A stretch of DNA of 16,179 bases from Clostridiales bacterium. Its GTDB lineage: Bacteria; Bacillota_A; Clostridia; Peptostreptococcales; Anaerovoracaceae. The stretch spans positions 1 through 16,179 of the forward strand of contig JAAZHB010000219.1 in NCBI GenBank assembly GCA_012510935.1. Direction: 5' to 3'. The notes below the pieces were generated by a model that was not told the DNA's origin, did not search any database, and was given only the letters and a program-made list of their open reading frames with translations. This document shows, one piece after another, positions 14,457 through 16,179 of this stretch. Every line of letters starts with the position of its first letter. Within the stretch, counting starts at the first letter, position 1. A program made the translations under genes and the position numbers.

Positions 14457-14952
14457 AGTTTCATTGCTTATCCTGTCTGCTGTCTTGATAATAGGGTTAA
14501 CTGGCTGCGCCAAAACCAACAAAGATAATGTAGATAAGAATGATGTAATCCAGACTATTGATAATATAGATGAGAACATTGGTGCAAATAAGGCAATTAA
14601 TATTGACCAAATTAGAGTTCTCTCAAGTGGAGAGGTGGTGCTATCTACTACTGGAGATTTAAAGACTCTTGTTGGAGACAACTACATTGCTGCAATGGGA
14701 GTTCAAGAAGCCTATGTAATTGCTTTTGGAAAAGAAGGTTACAGAGCAGTAATTTTCTTACTTAAAGATGGAACTGTTTCAGCACTAAAGCCAAAGGTTC
14801 TTGCTGATAAGCATGATGCAAGACTAGAAACGCGTCTGGGACATTATGAGAATATTACTTCCATCAGAACGGAGGGCGAAGGCCCAAATATTATGATTTA
14901 TGCTGTGGATTCAGATGGAGTAGACCATAAACTAAACAAGTATTTGAATTAG
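14440..14952 (+). CDS. Small predicted lipoprotein of unknown function
   Basis: From ATG 14440 the protein is 170 residues: a short basic n-region (MKKLNK), a hydrophobic core and a lipobox LTGC with Cys23 as the likely lipidation site. It should therefore be anchored outside the membrane. The mature part starts with an Asn/Asp/Lys linker and continues with beta-strand-like stretches such as AVIFLLKDGTVSAL and IMIYAVDSDGVDHKL. These faintly recall RCC1-like or other beta-propeller repeats, but too few are present to assign a family. AGAAGGG lies 6 nt upstream. The frame opens earlier at 14419, but that start lacks the signal-peptide form. It overlaps the end of rlmB by 17 bp, which suggests coupled translation. 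Confidence 0.8.
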   Translation: MKKLNKVSLLILSAVLIIGLTGCAKTNKDNVDKNDVIQTIDNIDENIGANKAINIDQIRVLSSGEVVLSTTGDLKTLVGDNYIAAMGVQEAYVIAFGKEGYRAVIFLLKDGTVSALKPKVLADKHDARLETRLGHYENITSIRTEGEGPNIMIYAVDSDGVDHKLNKYLN

Positions 14953-15040
14953 TTTTAAGGATAGATAATAAGCGCAAAACGCCAAAAACCGTAAAATTTG
15001 ATATAAAAGAGGAATGGTGCTAAGAAAAATTATTTTTTCA

Positions 15041-15069
15041 TTGACTTTACAAGTCGTCTAGAGTATCAT
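15041..15069 (+). promoter_or_regulatory. Promoter of the rpmG-secE-nusG unit
   Basis: TTGACT (15041-15046) and TATCAT (15064-15069) have exactly 17 bp between them, each matching the sigma-A consensus at 5 of 6 positions. Transcription would begin near 15076, leaving a leader of about 100 nt before rpmG that contains a hairpin. The stretch between the lipoprotein stop and this promoter (14953-15040) is AT-rich and shows no convincing terminator. Confidence 0.7.
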
Positions 15070-15098
15070 TATTAAGCAACTTTATCTAATTTTACGAA

Positions 15099-15126
15099 CA
15101 GAGCGAAAAACGACCGCTCTGGTTTT
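15099..15126 (+). terminator. Terminator-like hairpin in the rpmG leader
   Basis: CAGAGCG (15099-15105) pairs with CGCTCTG (15115-15121) around a 9-nt loop and is followed by GTTTT. It lies downstream of the rpmG promoter and upstream of rpmG, so it may act as an attenuator of the ribosomal/secretion unit. It may equally be a stop for read-through from the rlmB operon. The U run is short (4), so termination would be partial. No competing antiterminator arm was found by eye. Confidence 0.5.
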
Positions 15127-15146
15127 AAGTTGGAGGAATAAAGTTT

Positions 15147-15173
15147 TTGCAATACTTTAATAGAGGAGGATAA
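15147..15173 (+). other. Possible 8-codon leader ORF before rpmG
   Basis: A TTG codon preceded by GGAGG (15132-15136, 10 nt away) opens the frame MQYFNRGG followed by TAA at 15171-15173, one base before the rpmG ATG. Its last codons are the rpmG ribosome-binding site itself (GAGGAGG, 15163-15169). If translated it would couple initiation at rpmG. Such short frames arise easily by chance. Confidence 0.2.
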
Positions 15174-15174
15174 C

Positions 15175-15336
15175 ATGGCTAGCGGAGTAAGAAATAAAGT
15201 TATTCTTGCATGCACAGAGTGCAAGCAGAGAAATTACAGTACTACTAAGAATAAGAGAAACAATCCAGACAGAATTGAACTAATGAAGTATTGTAAGTTC
15301 TGTAACAAGGAGACTCTCCACAAGGAGACAAAGTAG
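15175..15336 (+). CDS. rpmG: 50S ribosomal protein L33, zinc-binding type
   Basis: L33 is a small protein of the large ribosomal subunit near the E site. The 53-residue product has the zinc-ribbon form with Cys13, Cys16, Cys40 and Cys43 (CTEC and CKFC), the central [10 protein letters not shown] segment and the C-terminal HKETK typical of the family. It is slightly longer than the usual 49 residues because of a short N-terminal addition. GAGGAGG lies 5 nt before the ATG. The order rpmG-secE-nusG is the standard one in Firmicutes. The tRNA-Trp gene found between rpmG and secE in some of them is not present; the gap to secE is 30 bp. Confidence 0.95.
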   Translation: MASGVRNKVILACTECKQRNYSTTKNKRNNPDRIELMKYCKFCNKETLHKETK

Positions 15337-15366
15337 GTATTACGATTATCAGCAACGGAGACAAAT

Positions 15367-15663
15367 ATGACTATTAATGAGAGAACAAAAGAAGAAAAGC
15401 TGAAGTCAGTCGAGACTCTCCAGAAACAAGTAGATGCAGCATCAAGCCGCCAGTCTGCTACAAAGGAGAAGAAGGGTCTTTTTAACTACCTTAAGGGTGT
15501 AAGACAAGAACTTAAGAAGGTAGTCTGGCCGACAAAGGACGAGCTTGTTAAGAGCACGGTTGTTGTGCTTGTAACATGCGCTTTTTTCTCATTAGCTTTT
15601 TGGCTGATTGATACAGGATTCCTTGCTGCATTAAAGGGAATTCTAGGGGTAACGCTATCATAG
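15367..15663 (+). CDS. secE: Preprotein translocase subunit SecE
   Basis: SecE is the small membrane subunit that clamps SecY in the protein-export channel. The 98-residue protein has a hydrophilic, charged N-terminal region of about 40 residues, the conserved amphipathic helix and hinge GVRQELKKVVWPTKDEL (about 44-60), and a single membrane segment (about 63-82) ending with a short hydrophobic tail. This is the single-span Gram-positive type; its N-terminal part is somewhat longer than the minimal form of about 60 residues. GGAGAC lies about 6 nt before the ATG. The neighbours rpmG and nusG confirm the identity. Confidence 0.95.
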   Translation: MTINERTKEEKLKSVETLQKQVDAASSRQSATKEKKGLFNYLKGVRQELKKVVWPTKDELVKSTVVVLVTCAFFSLAFWLIDTGFLAALKGILGVTLS

Positions 15664-15680
15664 AAATAATGGAGACAGAA

Positions 15681-16179
15681 ATGACAGAGACTGAAAACAC
15701 GAATTTGAATAAGACTGCTGTCTCCCCACTTGAAGGCGAAGGTCTTCGTGGTGATGGCACAGCAAAATGGTATGTAATTCATACCTATTCAGGATATGAG
15801 AATAAGGTTAAGCAGAGTATTGAAAGAATGGTAGAATACCGTAACATGCAAAATCTTATCCTTGAGGTAGCTATTCCTGAGGAAACAGCAATTGAGATTA
15901 CTGCAAAGGGAGAGAAGAAGGTAAAGACTAAGAAGCTTTTCCCTGGATATGTAGTAATTAAGATGATTGTAAACAATGAATCTTGGTATCTTGTTAGAAA
16001 TACCGAGGGAGTTACTGGATTTGTTGGACATGGCTCAAACCCTATTCCTCTATCTAAAGAGGAGATTGCAAGAATGGGAGTTGAGAAGGTTAGAATCGAC
16101 CTGGATATCGCTATTGGTGATACAATACGAATTGTAAGTGGACCTTTCGAGGGGCAGATGGGAATTGTTGAGGCAATTA
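15681..16179 (+). CDS. nusG: Transcription elongation/termination factor NusG (3' end cut by window)
   Basis: NusG binds RNA polymerase across the cleft and controls pausing and termination. The visible 166 residues contain the NGN domain, beginning WYVIHTYSGYENKV (30-43) and including LFPGYVVIKM (86-95) and the VTGFVGHGSNPIPLS segment. The KOW domain follows, starting near 145 with GDTIRIVSGPFEGQMGIV, and runs off the window. The NGN domain is preceded by an extra stretch of about 28 polar, mostly acidic residues (MTETENTNLNKTAVSPLEGE...). The ATG at 15681 is preferred because GGAGA sits 5-6 nt before it; an in-frame ATG at 15669 lacks a ribosome-binding site. secE ends 17 bp upstream. Confidence 0.96.
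   Translation, partial: MTETENTNLNKTAVSPLEGEGLRGDGTAKWYVIHTYSGYENKVKQSIERMVEYRNMQNLILEVAIPEETAIEITAKGEKKVKTKKLFPGYVVIKMIVNNESWYLVRNTEGVTGFVGHGSNPIPLSKEEIARMGVEKVRIDLDIAIGDTIRIVSGPFEGQMGIVEAI

Noticed and set aside
15337..15366. tRNA-Trp gene between rpmG and secE
   Set aside because: The gap is only 30 bp and cannot hold a tRNA.
15669..15680. Earlier nusG start at 15669
   Set aside because: No ribosome-binding site before it; GGAGA at 15671-15675 serves the ATG at 15681.
1..16179. Mobile element, prophage or defence island
   Set aside because: No transposase, integrase, terminal repeats or change in gene style; all long genes are housekeeping or common regulators.

Overview
This is a chromosomal, low-GC Gram-positive window of core housekeeping genes. 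The gene content and order (CarD-type regulator, ispD/ispF, proS, cysS, mini-RNase III, thymidylate synthase, rlmB, rpmG, secE, nusG) match the conserved cluster ahead of the ribosomal protein and rpoB operons in Clostridia. RadA, the OmpR/histidine kinase pair and a split ChrA are also compatible with an anaerobic member of Clostridia. A Peptostreptococcales/Anaerovoracaceae-type organism is my guess from gene content and protein style; it was not tested by any search.

Layout. Bases 1-78 hold the tail of a plus-strand gene that cannot be identified. A strong two-way terminator (116-167) separates it from a minus-strand operon read right to left: OmpR-type response regulator (3112-3819), membrane histidine kinase (1592-3031) and radA (188-1579). 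A 336-base divergent region (3820-4155) holds the promoter of that operon and a possible 19-codon leader ORF. Then comes the long-form GTPase rsgA (4156-5235, TTG start). A promoter region with a 26-bp AT-only palindrome leads into carD (5479-5952). The rest is one co-directional block: an ispD-ispF fusion, proS, two half-size chrA genes, cysS, mrnC, thyA, folA, rlmB and a small lipoprotein gene. Several of these junctions overlap (TAATG or ATGA), suggesting translational coupling. A new promoter (15041-15069) with a hairpin leader then drives rpmG, secE and nusG, which runs off the right edge.

How the genes work together. The block serves translation and growth: tRNA charging (ProS, CysS), rRNA maturation and modification (MrnC, RlmB, RsgA), a ribosomal protein (L33), protein export (SecE), transcription elongation (NusG) and initiation (CarD). 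It also carries precursor supply: isoprenoid units for undecaprenyl lipids (IspDF) and dTMP with folate recycling (ThyA, FolA).

I found no mobile element, CRISPR array, tRNA, rRNA, toxin-antitoxin or defence system, and no evidence of an undescribed multi-gene system. The points most worth a second look are the carD promoter palindrome, the ispD-ispF fusion, thyA-folA at a position where I recall thyX in relatives, the split chrA pair inside a translation operon, radA attached to a two-component system, and the leaders in front of rsgA and rpmG.
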